Source: Carallia brachiata (taxonomy: Eukaryota > Streptophyta > Magnoliopsida > Malpighiales > Rhizophoraceae). Taken from it: DNA of 64,000 nt. Each line of letters opens with the position of its first letter. Within the stretch, counting starts at the first letter, position 1. Positions 11,446 to 23,640 of the stretch are shown piece by piece. Under the pieces are notes generated by a model. It was not told the DNA's origin. It saw only the letters and a list, made by a program, of their open reading frames with translations, and made no database searches. The DNA is taken from contig JADCRB010000069.1 in assembly GCA_021464245.1 (NCBI GenBank), forward strand, positions 2,490,895 through 2,554,894, in the 5' to 3' direction. Position numbers and translations under genes: made by a program.

Positions 11446-14400
11446 ATGGCGTCTTCTGGTTCCTCTGTTCTTGCTCTTTCTCCTTTCATACTTCTGGTTC
11501 GTTGTTTTCTGTCTGCGCGCGGGAACATCCCGTCAACGTTGGACGGTCCGTTCGAGCCCGTCACCGTTCCTTTTGAAGTCAGTTTGCGCGGCAACGCCGT
11601 CGATTTGCCCGACACCGATTACCGAGTTCGCCGGACAGTCAAAGGATTCGAGCCGGAGCAGATATCGGTCTCGCTATCCGCGAGTTACGACTCTGTTTGG
11701 ATCTCATGGATTACAGGTTCGGTTAGTTTGTGCATTTTGTTTTGCGTTTTTATTGCTACTTTTGGTTTTTCATTTATTGCTTGCTCTGCTCTTTTTGATA
11801 TTTCCATTTTTTTCTTTTTGGCTTTTTTCAGGAGAATTCCAAATCGGTTATAGTATAAAACCGCTAGACCCGAAAACTGTAGCAAGTGTGGTCCGATATG
11901 GAAGATTGAGAAATCCGTTGACCGGTGAAGCGAAGGGCTATTCGCTTGTTTACAATCAGCTTTACCCTTTTGAAGGTCTCCAGAACTATACTTCTGGAAT
12001 CATCCATCACGTTCGCCTCACCGGTAGATTTTTACCGTTAATATCGTTTTAGAATTTGTTCCATTGCTTATGAAATATCTCCAAAGGCAATTGGATCAAA
12101 ATTACTTTTTTTCTCGATTTAACAAAAAAAAAAATTGTTTTTGAAAATTGACAGGGTTGGAACCCGACACTCGGTACTATTACCGATGTGGGGATCCTTC
12201 TATACCTGCTATGAGTGGTGTTTACTATTTCAAGACAATGCCAGTTTCTGGTCCGAGAAGCTATCCTAGTAGAATTGCAGTTGTGGGGGATCTTGGTCTT
12301 ACCTACAATACAACTACTACAATTGATCATGTAATTAGTCATAAACCTGAGCTTGTTCTGTTGATTGGCGATGTAACTTATGCGAACCAATACCTCACTA
12401 ATGGAACTGGCTCTGATTGCTATTCTTGCTCGTTTCCGGACAGCCCCATGCACGAGACCTATCAGCCTCGTTGGGATTACTGGGGAAGGTTAAGTTCATT
12501 CTTTTCTTTCCCCCTTTTCTTTTAAAGTGGTGTGTAACTTACAGATTTCAGGAAGGTTGTGCACGTCTTCTTATTGAAATCACCATCATTGGATCTGCTT
12601 TTTTCCAGGTTCATGCAGGATTTAGTCTCTAAGGTACCAATAATGGTAGTGGAGGGGAACCACGAAATAGAAAAACAAGTCGGAAACCAGACGTTTGTGG
12701 CTTACAAATCTCGTTTTGCATTCCCATCAGAAGAAAGTGGATCTTCATCTGTGTTCTACTACTCTTTTAATGCAGGAGGCATACATTTCATCATGTTGGG
12801 CGCATATATTGCTTATGATAAGTCAGGTATTTGTAACCTATAGCTTATCCTTTGTTGCAATGAAGTATTTTTATGTTGCCTTTCAATACTATTTCTTTGT
12901 TTCCTTAAGTGCATGAATGTACTTAGATGGCTCTCCATAGAAAGATTGTAGGTTCCTAATCAAAGAATAAAAACCATTTGCCGAATTAAACTGAGTCAAA
13001 GCTTTATAGGGCTTCAACAAGTATTCTTATGGTTGTAAAGTACGCACTTAGAGCAACTTTCTTTTGTTTTCGTTGTGACGCATAACATGGACCTAAATTT
13101 TTATTTGAGTATATAATTGTGCATTGGTAAATGGTGTGAAACTTTTCGGCCTGCCTAATGACTAATTTGATATGTTTTCCACGACACCTTAAAATGTAAA
13201 ATTAGCCTTTCCTTTCGGTATAAAATTTTAAGTATACGCATAGTTAAAGGGTTGGTTTTCACGTAATGGTATCATTGTTGTCTGTGATTCAATGGCTGAT
13301 GATAAAGCAAAACCAAACTTGTAGATTTGAGATGTTTGTTTAGGTTTGTTATGTTTTGGTTTGAGATTTTACAATGTTTTGATGGAATTTGAAATGTGAA
13401 AGTGATTGGACTCAGAATAGGCTACATAATTTTGAGTTGCGTTCTTTTGTGTTTAGTTTGTTGTATTTTGCATTCAACTTTGGCATCCCAGTTCCCTTTC
13501 AAATTGACCAATCAGTTATAGAGTAGCTTTTTCTTTTTTTGTTATTATTTGTAGCCATTTATGTGTTTTTGGTTTCTTTTGCAGCTGATCAATACAAATG
13601 GCTGGAGAGAGACTTGGCTAATTTTAATAGATCCTTAACCCCATGGCTGGTAGCCACATGGCATCCTCCATGGTATAGTTCTTACAAAGCACATTATAGA
13701 GAGGCAGAATGCATGAGGATGGAGATGGAAGAATTGCTTTACCTGTATGGTGTCGACATAGTCTTCAATGGACATGTAAGTAAATGTACATGATCGACTG
13801 GACAGTAAGTGTAATTTAGTAAATTTCATTTGCTTTGCATAAGCATTTGAAGAGGAAATTTTCTTTTTTTCTTTCCTTTGAAGCATGAATTAACTAAAAA
13901 AGAAAGAAATTTAAGTGATGACTCAATATATTATACCACATTTGGTGTTGCTTTTATTGTTGCATCTGCTGCAAGAATGAATTAATCATTAAACCACTGG
14001 TGGAAGCTTTACGCAGCTATCTTCTTTGTGACTTTAACAGATATGAATTCAGGAACCGCGATCCCCTGTATTTGCATGTCAATTTTGTAATGTGTTTCAT
14101 GTGAAACAAGTCTGTTTACTCCTGAACACCAGTCAGTTGTCTAGCACGTTGAATTTAGTTATTTATGTGAATCACTAGGTCCATGCCTATGAGAGGTCCA
14201 ATCGAGTTTACAACTACACACTTGACCTGTGTGGCCCTGTATATATCACAATTGGAGATGGAGGTAACAGAGAAAAGATGGCGGTTAAACATGCTGATGA
14301 ACCTGATGGTTGTCCGGAGCCATCAACTACTCGAGATCGATACACGGGCGGCCTTTGTGCAGCTAACTTTACAACTGGCCCAGCAGCTGGTAAGTTCTGT

Positions 14401-15196
14401 TGGGACAGGCAACCTGATTACAGTGCCTTGCGGGAAAGTAGCTTTGGCCACGGAATTTTGGAGGTACTCTTTCTGTGCTTGATATCATATTTGTAGTTAA
14501 GTCAACCGGACAGGAAAGCAGTTAAGGAACACAAACACACAAATAGAGAAACCATGGTGACAGCGTGAGTTCCCACTTCACGCAGTTGCTTGTCCCTACA
14601 AGTGTTCATTCAAGCAATTAAAATTAAATAGCACGGAATATCATGCTGAGGGAAGAACTAGATATAAAACATGTTTAGAGGCATGCTCTATGCTCCATAT
14701 TATCTCCACAGTATTGGTGAGATTGGATAAATTGCATTTGTTATGTGGTGTATATTTTGCATGCATTGGTATAATGACTAGAACCTAAAATTCTGGGGTG
14801 GATAATATACAAAATTTCTATTAATGAAACTCATTGCTCGCTCAGAGCTACTTTCTTATCATGGGCTAACAATTGCAGGTGAAGAATGAAACTTGGGCAT
14901 TGTGGACATGGCACCGGAATCAGGAATCTAAAAGTGAAGTTGGGGATCAGATTTACATAGTGAGGCAGCCTGATAAATGCACCCATAGTATCCGAGTTAA
15001 AAGTGGGTTTTCAGGCATGTTAAAGCAGTTCAATAGAAAGGTAGGGATCCTTAAACTGGTAGAGACACCTCTTCTTCCAATACCCTTTTGCAAGAAGAGG
15101 CAGGGGATCAATGACTTCCTAGTTGGCAACGTCTCTATTCTCAAAGAAACTGAAGATAGTCGAAAAATAGACGGGGACGACATCTTGCCTTTTTGA
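11446..15196 (+). CDS. PAP15: Purple acid phosphatase, PAP15/phytase type
   Basis: Seven exons: 11446-11716, 11832-12023, 12155-12488, 12609-12826, 13585-13775, 14179-14463, 14879-15196 (1809 nt, 602 aa). An N-terminal hydrophobic signal peptide precedes IPSTLDGPF, so the enzyme is secreted or vacuolar. All metal-centre motifs of the Fe(III)-M(II) metallophosphatase are present: GDLG (about residue 199), GDVTY (226), GNHE (283), VATWH (363) and GHVHAYER (401-408). The conserved CWDRQPDYSALRESSFGHG block sits near residues 480-490. Family knowledge: group Ib PAPs hydrolyse phosphate monoesters including phytate and affect ascorbate and phosphate nutrition. The closest match that I recall is Arabidopsis PAP15. 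After the usual end (IVRQPDKC) the frame stays open for about 65 more residues, which is unusual for this family. It is convergent with the RING gene downstream. Confidence 0.95.
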
Positions 15197-15890
15197 TGGA
15201 TCCTTTCCGTTGGATTACACATTTAATGTACTACTCCAAAATTGATGCGGCCACAGGTCATCCATTGTTGTCTACTCAAAGATTGTTAAGTACACAAAAA
15301 GGGAAGAGAAGGTGAGGATAGGAATAGTATACAGAAGCTGAGAAAGCGAGAAGAGAGCAGTTATCAGATTCATGAGACAGATACATACTACCAAGGTTGT
15401 CGACTTGTCGTTAACTCTACTTCGATAATTTTGGCCATACCAGTGGGATCTATCGAGAAGCGCAATACAACATAACAATGACCAAAACGTTAATTGCAAT
15501 AACAGATTTTTCCTCCTTTTTAATGATGACTAGTCGATGAAGATTTGAATTCAGATGCATAAGATTTGCCTAATGCATTGTTGTTATTGGGGATTGGATG
15601 TCTCTCTCGCTTTTTTTTGACACTCAAAATTGCCAGAGATTTTCGTTTAGTTTTCAAAGCTGGAGCTCCAATCATATAATTTCTTATTTATGAAAGGAAA
15701 AGGTTTACGACCCATACAAATCCATCACACTAATCCATCAAACCGTACAAAAACAATTTTATTAGTTTTTTTTAACGTATATCACGTGAGATATACATTT
15801 TAAGTTATAAACTAAAAACAAGAAACTGGGAGAGGAAAACAAGAATGTTTACAGAAATGTCTCCACACAATACGTAAAAGAAGATTGAAT
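15197..15890. other. Spacer between convergent PAP15 and RING genes
   Basis: About 690 bases hold the two 3' UTRs (PAP15 from the left, RING gene from the right). No other feature is recognised. Confidence 0.5.
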
Positions 15891-17063
15891 TCAAAATATA
15901 TCAAGAACTTCCACGATGAAGCCATTGCACAGAGGGCAATTGCCCCTTTGAGCCCAGAGCTCCCTGGAACACAACCTGCAGAATGTGTGGCCACAGGGGA
16001 TAAATGCCGCACCTTTATGCCTCACCATGCACACGCAGCACGTAGGCTCTAACCCGCCGCCACTGCCGCCGCCGCCTCCTCCACCCTCCTCCCCGTCTTC
16101 CTCTTTCTTATCGTACATGTCGCCCACCGTGTGTTTGGACCCCACCAGTCCCATCTGCCAGTCTGTCTCCTCCAACAAGTCCATTAGCGACATCCTCACT
16201 AGCTGCGCCTCCGCTGACACCTCAGCCCCTTCATCCGTCCCATCCCCCTCCGCCTCAGCGGCGGTAGCTGCTTCCACCTCAGCCGCCTCCTGATCTGCTA
16301 CTGCCTCCCTGACCGAGATGGCCCTGTCCTGCGCCAATAAAGTCGCCAGGTGGCGCCCGCCCTCGCGCGCTGGCTCCTCGTTCTCATCTTCTGAATCCGG
16401 GTTCACCATCTGCGGCCTGAAACTCCGAGAAGGAGGACCCTCTCCCACCGAGTGAATGTTCTCATCTGCCTCGTCGGACGAATCCGTCGAAATCGGCGTC
16501 GTTGGCCCCAACTGACTGGAGCTCCTCCGAGTCATTCCCGATATGGAACTCGAAGAAACCGATATATTAGCGCCGGAATCCTCTCGCTGAGTCAAACCGC
16601 CCTGATTGAGGGAGGAGACGGTGGTGAACCGCGCCGAATTGCGGCGGGACATAAAGGATCTGGAGGTATTACCGAAACCACCACTTCCAAGACTTCTAGC
16701 ATTGTTGCGATTCTCAATAGGCATATCGGAGGTGGGCATATGAATAGAAGAAGTCCAGGCAGCGCCGGCGCGGATAAGGCGGATACGGTCTCTGAAGGCT
16801 TTCCAGCTCTTCTTATCCTTGTGGCCAAACAAGGAGCCGCCGTGAGGCTCTTCGTCGCGGATTACGTCGAGAAGGGTTCGATTCACCCGACGGTTAGAAG
16901 TTGGAGCCATTGCTGCTGCTGCTGCGGCTGAGGACCGCTTCTCCAAACCGCCCAACACAGCTTCCAGAGTCAAGCCGGCCACCGCTTCTCCGCCATTATC
17001 AGCCGCTGACAAGCGATCCGATAAGGTAATCCTCCGGCGAACAACCCCCCCACCTTCCATCAC
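15891..17063 (-). CDS. RING-finger (C3HC4) protein, probable E3 ubiquitin ligase
   Basis: A single uninterrupted frame of 390 aa starts MMEGGGVVRRRITLSDRL. The C-terminal 49 residues form a RING domain, with CCVCMVRHKGAAFIPCGHTF followed by CRLCSRELWAQRGNCPLC, which is the full zinc-ligand set. The N-terminal half has a conserved-looking block (NRTLLDVIRDEEPHGGSLFG and KKSWKAFRDRIRLIRAGAAW). The middle is Ser-rich, and a Glu/Ala-rich acidic segment ends in a Gly run before the RING. No membrane span or signal peptide is visible, so it is probably cytosolic or nuclear. Family knowledge supports E2-dependent ubiquitin transfer, but the substrate is unknown and I do not recognise a named ortholog. 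The gene is GC-rich compared with its AT-rich flanks. Confidence 0.88.
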   Translation of the reverse strand: MMEGGGVVRRRITLSDRLSAADNGGEAVAGLTLEAVLGGLEKRSSAAAAAAMAPTSNRRVNRTLLDVIRDEEPHGGSLFGHKDKKSWKAFRDRIRLIRAGAAWTSSIHMPTSDMPIENRNNARSLGSGGFGNTSRSFMSRRNSARFTTVSSLNQGGLTQREDSGANISVSSSSISGMTRRSSSQLGPTTPISTDSSDEADENIHSVGEGPPSRSFRPQMVNPDSEDENEEPAREGGRHLATLLAQDRAISVREAVADQEAAEVEAATAAEAEGDGTDEGAEVSAEAQLVRMSLMDLLEETDWQMGLVGSKHTVGDMYDKKEEDGEEGGGGGGGSGGGLEPTCCVCMVRHKGAAFIPCGHTFCRLCSRELWAQRGNCPLCNGFIVEVLDIF

Positions 17064-18116
17064 AATTTAATTACACAAATTCGGAGGCCAACAATGAAGT
17101 AAGTTACAAGAAAAAGCTTGACAAAAGAAATGGAATTATCTTAGTACAAAAATTCAAATCTTGGAAGGAATTGGAAACATATTTGTTTGGTTGCCCGCAC
17201 TGTCGGAAATTGAAAGAAAGAAACAGAAATCACAACAGCTAACAGTTACTTTTCCATAGAAAGTGTAACAAAAAGTAAAAAAATCCACAATTTGTCAAAA
17301 ACCAAAGAAGAAACTGCACACAAAAACGAAGAATTTCCTGGAAAAAAAAAAAAAAAAGAACCGATCGACCCCAAATGACTACAAATCTACAATAACAGAG
17401 ACATGCAATTGAGTAATTTCACGCCCCCACAAGAAAAATAAGAGAAAAAAGGTGATAAAGGTTTGAAATTGAGATGACAATACGCATTTATAGTTTTGTA
17501 CACTCGGAAACTGACCATTGGCATAGGATACCTTGCCTCTTGCTGCACTTTTTTGTTTCAGGAAATCTCAGGTTTCAATTTATATGCCTGGAGTGGACAA
17601 GGAAAAAAAAATTTAAGAATAAAAAGAATAAAAAACAAGTGCAGAGGCTAATGATTCTTCAAAAAGAGACAACAAAAGTATACTCAAATCATTCGAAATT
17701 TAAAACAAAAAGACAAAAAAGAAAAAGAAAAAGAAAAAGTACGTATAAGGAGAAAGGAAGAGATCAAGAGATAAGATTCAGCAGCAGATCGTGCACGCAA
17801 TTGGGCAGTAAAGGGTCCAAAGCTACAGTCTTTTGGCTTCTTTTGTCCATTTCTTTCACTTTCTCCCTGTTAGGTTACGGACCCTTTTCGTTGTTATTAT
17901 TATTTTTCTTGCTTTTCCTAGTTTCCTTACAGTTTCTCTTTCTATCAATTAAATTTTCTCTCTATAAGCAATCTTTCCTGGCGGGGAGAGTCCTGGGCAT
18001 ATCGAGCGAGTTATCCCGAAAAAGATATAAAAAAAAAGCTCGTACCTTAAAGATTTTTTTTCACTAAAAAAAAATTCATTGCAAGTATGGATTAGGTTGG
18101 GGTCATCTGGTGTACG
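17064..18116 (-). other. Leader / promoter region of the RING gene
   Basis: The sequence is purine-rich on the plus strand, with A runs near 17340 and a GAAAAA microsatellite around 17715-17735. A pyrimidine-rich stretch lies at 17840-17960. It probably contains the 5' UTR, perhaps with a leader intron, because the best TATA-like box lies about 1 kb upstream of the start codon. Confidence 0.35.
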
Positions 18117-18124
18117 TTTATATA
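18117..18124 (-). promoter_or_regulatory. Candidate TATA box (TATATAAA), minus strand
   Basis: The minus strand reads GGGGTTATATAAACG here, in an otherwise mixed-composition stretch. It could serve the RING gene if a leader intron removes most of the roughly 1 kb to its start codon. The assignment is tentative. Confidence 0.3.
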
Positions 18125-20575
18125 ACCCCATCGCATACAAAAAAAATTTATCATTTAAATACTGTTGAGACTGAATTTGACTCTCTCAAGTGATCGTCAA
18201 TCTAAAACCAACAGCAGACAGAAGGTTTTGAAAGTCATTGTTCTATATGCACAACTGATAGGACTTAAATCTGAGCTGTAAATAAGAAAAATACGTTAGT
18301 TAATCAATTAGATTACTACTTTAAATGTTTATACCCTAAAAATTAGAGGTCTATAATTGTAATTTTAAGAATAAAACATAAATTTTATTGAATTAAGAGA
18401 TCTGGTTATTATATAATTCACGACATCAGGAGTATTTCCTGTAATCCCTTATTTGCGGAGCATGGTCGAGTGTTGTGTTGTTGTTTTCCCTATTTTGCCC
18501 CTTGCATAATGTTTTTTCCTTTTTTCCCGGCGGGCAACATTTATTGGGAAAAAATATCTAAAATCCATTTGTTGGAATCAAGTTTCGAATAGAATAAATT
18601 CAATTCGGAATCTAGCCATAAAATTTAATGAAATTGATTTCATAGTTTAATTATAATTTTAATCTCTTATTAATAAATAATTTTAATTTAGTTTTCTTGT
18701 TTTAAAGTGGTTTGATGAATTGCGTTGAATTTCACCCAAATTTTACATAATTTGATGTGAATTGTCAATTGAATAATGATAAATATCTCAAAAATTATAT
18801 CATAAAATATTTCAATTATTAAGTGTATGATTTCCTATTTTCTTTTTTTAGTTTAAGGTATTAAAAATATTGATTTATTCTTTCTATAATAATAAAAGTT
18901 GTGATATTTAATAATAAAAATTTCATTATACATATCATTACTTGTGCAAAATATATCATATTGATGTATTTTTAAGAAAGTAAGAATTCAATTGAATTCT
19001 AATATCTTTAAAATTATAATACCACAAGCAAAAATTTTGATATAATTACATTAGATAGAGTTGAATTCTATAAAATATTCCAAACAAGTTGTAAGTGTCA
19101 TGATAATTCAAGTATTTATTACTTGAGATATTTTAGGAATTCTCTGTTGTTTTTTCTTTTGATTGCTTTTGATGACTCTTTCTTTCGCTCGCCGTCTCTT
19201 GGAAGACGCTTGCTAATTATTTTTCTTGTTTTTGTTTAAGACTTCAGTTTCAAAGCCGGACAAGCATTGAGCTGCCCAAATCTCATGGCTTTGTGGGTGG
19301 CATGAAGGATGTTTTTTCTCTCGTTTTCTCCGGAAAAATAAGTTTCTCGTTTTGTCCATAATGTGGGTCTAGTTGCAAAGACACGGCACGGCAGCCGGCA
19401 GATCAGAAGGTGCATTATTTGATTCTCTCCGCAATTATTGTGAGGCATATAAAATGGTTTTTTTTTTTTTTTATATGCATTATTGTGAGGCAAAATCAAC
19501 ATCCTGTAGTACTGGACTCAGATGGTGCAGAGTTAATGGGAAGTCCGTTCGCAAAACAAAGCAGGACTAAGAGAGATTTGTCCCAATGAGCTCCTTCCAA
19601 TGTTTAAATCAGTACAAAGTTTGCGAGATAGAATAGAGTATAGAGGTTTTCTAAAGAATATAGCTTATTTTGAGAAACACAATATCCTTCTATTTATATG
19701 TTACAGATGTTAAATTTAATGAGACCTATTATTATGATAAAGAATTAATGTAAAAGCAAAAGTGCTTATAAAGAATTAAAATGTGTGTCTAAGGCTGAGA
19801 TAGGGCTATACGAGGAGAATTGGGTTTCAAGGTATAAGGTATAAAATTTAATAGATTCAATTTATTCATTAACATAGATAATTAAATAAAAACAAACATT
19901 CAAAAGTTGGAAAAAAAAAAATGATGTAAGCCTTCCAAGCTTTGGGAATTTGGGATTCTTGGCTCACAAACGCTGTAGCTGGAGATCATTAATAAATCAG
20001 GGATAGGATCCAGTGGGTTCCTGGTCGGACCATGTCATGCAGCACACAAGCAAAAGATTGTTTCTCGGATGCAAATCCTGCGAAATTCAACCAAAAAAGA
20101 GAGAGAGAATACTGACGTCTTTTTATAAATTGCAGTATTGCAACAATGACTACATTAGGGAATTGAATTTTTTTGCCTAAAGATTTGGATTTTCAATAAT
20201 ATTAAAGAACGATAATTTTCAAATACAAAGAACTGCAACTCCCCTTATTTTGAGATTTTCGTATTTTGAGGGTTCCAAATTACATAAAGAGGTCATTGTC
20301 CTTCTGTTTTAGGGTGCCGAGATCTCCAACTGATATTCTTGGACTTTACCTTCTTCCCAAACAATCATAAATCAGTAATTTACATTCTCTTGAACTTCTT
20401 AAATTTAAAATCATTTGCCATGTGGCATATGGATAAGGCTGTTGAGACAGTTGAACATGTTTTGGTTTGGCCCTGGGTAGTTGAATCAGCTGGGAACCAT
20501 ATGCGAGAAAATGTAAGTCAGATTACCTTACCGGGCCAAGTCGGCTTTGTAATCGTCATTCACCAAAAACAACAA
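18125..20575. other. Intergenic region without a recognisable gene
   Basis: The sequence is AT-rich with only short random open frames. The one structured element is a 14-bp direct repeat flanking a poly(T) tract at 19434-19492 (listed separately). Nothing else supports a gene or an RNA gene. Confidence 0.5.
19434..19492 (-). repeat. 14-bp direct repeat flanking a 31-bp poly(T) insert
   Basis: ATTATTGTGAGGCA occurs at 19434-19447 and again at 19479-19492. Between the copies is a 31-bp stretch made mostly of a long T run. This is the expected footprint of LINE-mediated insertion on the minus strand that copied little more than the poly(A) tail. Confidence 0.45.
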
Positions 20576-21530
20576 TTTTTTTTTAACTGAAACGTAATTA
20601 TTGTATTAATACACAGTAACATCGTACAAGGAGCAGATGCATATCCGTCGAAAGTACCTGTATAAAATAGGAGAATTAATTAGCATCAATGACCTAAAAA
20701 TTACATGTTCAAACTGACCACTAACAAATTAGATACAAAATCAAAAACAAACAACTAAGTTATAACTAGACGTATCTATAACTAAAGTGTTAACTAAACT
20801 TAATCTAACCGAAAACAGCACCATAAAATAACACGTACTGTACGTCGACAGACAAATCACAATAAAAGCACGTCGACGGACACATCACTGTACCTGCACT
20901 GGTATCACTGACAGCAATTTCCGAATCGGGAAAGCTACAAACACAGAAACACATACAACCAAAACAATTCACCATAAACAAAACAGAACGTGCGATGGCC
21001 ATTCCAACAGAACCGGCATCTACAGCTACTGTACAGCGACAGGCAACGGCAGAGCCACTGCCAGCGACATGGCCTGTGGCGGCAGAAGGGTGGTCGGCGG
21101 CCTGGAGGAACTGGGCGGCAGTGGCTACTACGACAACGGAAAAGGCACCGTTGGAGAAGGCACCTTTCCAAGCTCCAATGGTGTGGGGTTCGGCGTCGGC
21201 GGCCTCAGCATCAAAGACAGCTTTCGGAGACTGGCCAGCCAATGACTAGTACAGCAGTTTCGACAGCAGCATATGTGGCCCAGACGGCGGCGTTGGCGCT
21301 GAAACCGACAAACAGGAAAGAAAAGCCCCAAAAGCTACAGTCTGGAACCGAAGAAGGCCTGAGTGATTTTATGACGGCCCGATCTTGCGTAAAACATAGC
21401 AAAAAGCCCCAAAACAGAAAGTTGGGGGTCTGATGGAGGAGATGGGCGGTGAAAATGATAGAGAAAAGAGACTAACCTACAGGAGAAGAGGGAAAGATGA
21501 AAGAGAAGATCAAAGTACAGCGAGAGGATG
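20576..21530 (-). mobile_element. GC-rich retroposon-like unit with poly(A) tail (minus strand)
   Basis: Read on the minus strand, this unit starts with a pyrimidine-rich leader (about 21530-21440). It continues through a GC-rich stretch (21360-20990) with overlapping short open frames in several phases. It then runs into an AT-rich 3' end ending in A9 (plus-strand T9 at 20576-20584). That arrangement fits a non-autonomous or internally deleted LINE/SINE, or a processed retrocopy. No frame gives a recognisable protein. One minus frame (21402-21211) is hydrophobic (SFWGFSFLFVGFSANAAVWA) but short. Boundaries on the right are approximate, and no target duplication was found. Confidence 0.35.
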
Positions 21531-23640
21531 AAATTTAATGGCTACTTTCAACAAATTATGAATACATAATATTCTTAAAAAGATGGTTTTTGCTACTCTC
21601 AAAGTTAACGAAAAATCTTTGTAAACCATAACATGAAATATGGGTCAACCATAAAGTGATTGTTTTAGAATCTCTTACGAAAGACATATGACGGTTTGTT
21701 CAAATCAAACTAGTACGTGGAAGAAAAGTTGTGAGAACATCTTGCCATTACTAAGGAAAAAGAATGTAAGCAGGAGTGACAAATGGCTCTGGCAAATGGT
21801 GTTATCCTTAACGAGTCCCTTCTTGAAAGTCACATGCTTTAGTCAATGCATCAAAGAAAAAATACAAGAAGTTTCTTTTTTTTATGTATAATTTTTTTTT
21901 ATTAAAGTTACAAAATTGAGCACTTATAATGCTATCTGATATTTCGACTCACATTCATAATACATATATATCAAATCTAATTGCAGTTTGGGTAATGTGG
22001 GTCCGAATTTCGATAAAGCTACATAAGTTAATGGTTAACATACAACCAACCAAAAGTTTTTATGAAATAAATATTTCTAGTAATTTCATTGGAACTTTAC
22101 CTATTTGCAATATATTGGTGATGAGTTCGAGTTTTCGTATTGGTGTTTTTTTGAATTAAAAAAAGATTTATATGTGAGTACAATAATGAGTTTCAGATTT
22201 ATTAACATTGTAATTGGATTTAGAGAGACTCGTTTCAGATTCACTAATATTTTAGCAGGGATCAGCTTTATGAGAAATAGTTGAATGAAGACGTCAACAA
22301 TATAAAAATCGATCCTAACTTACAAATCTGATAACTGTTATATCCGTGATAAATTTTTTTTTGTCAAAAAAAAAATTTCAGCGATCAATATAAGCAATCT
22401 TTTATGTGAAGAATCTTTCTATAATTCATTGGAAAGTTTCCTAAGGACGCGCCATATTGAAGTCCTGATACAGTGAGACATATCAAGAGTACAGGTAAAT
22501 TGAAAAAACATAAAAAAGGATTTAAATTTGATATAACAATATAATGACATAAAAAATTAGTTGACCAATTAAATTTAAATCTCATACTTTATTCTTCTCT
22601 TTTTGGTGCATAAAGAAACACTTTAGATCATAAACTGTATAATAAGATAGTTATGTTTTTTTATATAGATCCTACACTCTTTTTTCAAGAGTGAGAATTA
22701 AAATCTGTAAAAAAAAAAATATAAGTTAAATTCCCTCGAGTTTTTTGAGAGAATAGACTTTATTGTTGTTGTTTTGTCTAAATATTGTCATAAAAATAAT
22801 CTAGCCAAAAAATAGGGTTAATGGTCCATGCTTCTAAGATAAGAAAGTAACAGGATTGCGGTTGTCGCACAACATAGCAGATCGATGTTAACTTATCAAT
22901 GTTATCATTGAAGATGGAGGAAACCCCAAATTTTATCAGTCAAAGACACGTGTGTTTTTTTACTCCTCTTAAATTAAAAATATTATAACTTTATATTTAA
23001 GAACATTGAATGATCATGATATATCTCGTATTAGATAATAAATAATTAATTTAATTTTACTATTTGAGTTTAATTATTCAAACTGCCGACAACAAAATCA
23101 GAAGTTCAAACCTTATCAATCCAATCAGATGATGGTATTGGGCGTATGCTTATTTTTCTGAATTTAGAAACAAGTACTGTAACGAGTTCGGGCTAGACTT
23201 GTGTTACGCAACTAATCCCGAGTAGCTTTGCCTAAATGGGCCTAACACATTATAACCCAAAATCACTCCTCTATTCACTCCCGCCAACTGCAGAAAGAAA
23301 AAAAAATAAAAAAAGGAAACCGCATGAATAATGGACGGCCACAAACTAATGAGTCAAATCAAATCGAAAGGTGGTTATTGAACTAGGACCAGTTATATTC
23401 GACAGGTTGGAGGGGTGGCATCCAGCACATAGATTTCAATAGCATTAGTACACGTTCGGATAAAAAATTAGTTAAAAAAAACTTAAATATAATTAATTAT
23501 ATTTAATTTATAACTGTTTTAAATTTTAAATATAATTAAAAATAAAAAAAATTATTATTAATTTTTTTACACATAAAATTTAGTTAGTTAAATATCAAAT
23601 TCAATTAATTATGCGAAGCAGTATAACTTTTTTCTAGATT
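21531..23640. other. AT-rich intergenic region
   Basis: No gene is recognised. It includes one copy of a dispersed repeat at about 22120-22300 that has a relative at 29850-30030. Many short A/T runs occur between 22600 and 23640. Confidence 0.5.
22120..22300 (+). repeat. Dispersed repeat, copy 1
   Basis: This copy shares ordered blocks with 29850-30030, such as TGAATTAAAA, TTAGTTTCAGA-like, TTAACATT, GGATTT(A)GAGAGA and TTGAATGAAG. The two copies are diverged, with small indels. It has no coding capacity and the repeat class is unknown. Confidence 0.45.

Noticed and set aside
15985..16931. Plus-strand open frames opposite the RING gene
   Set aside because: These are shadows of the GC-rich coding sequence on the minus strand; the RING motif fixes the real strand.
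20990..21433. Plus-strand open frame of 147 codons rich in Arg/Gln, plus overlapping plus-strand frames
   Set aside because: Several frames are open at once because the stretch is GC-rich. None resembles a protein family, and the poly(A) end implies the opposite strand.
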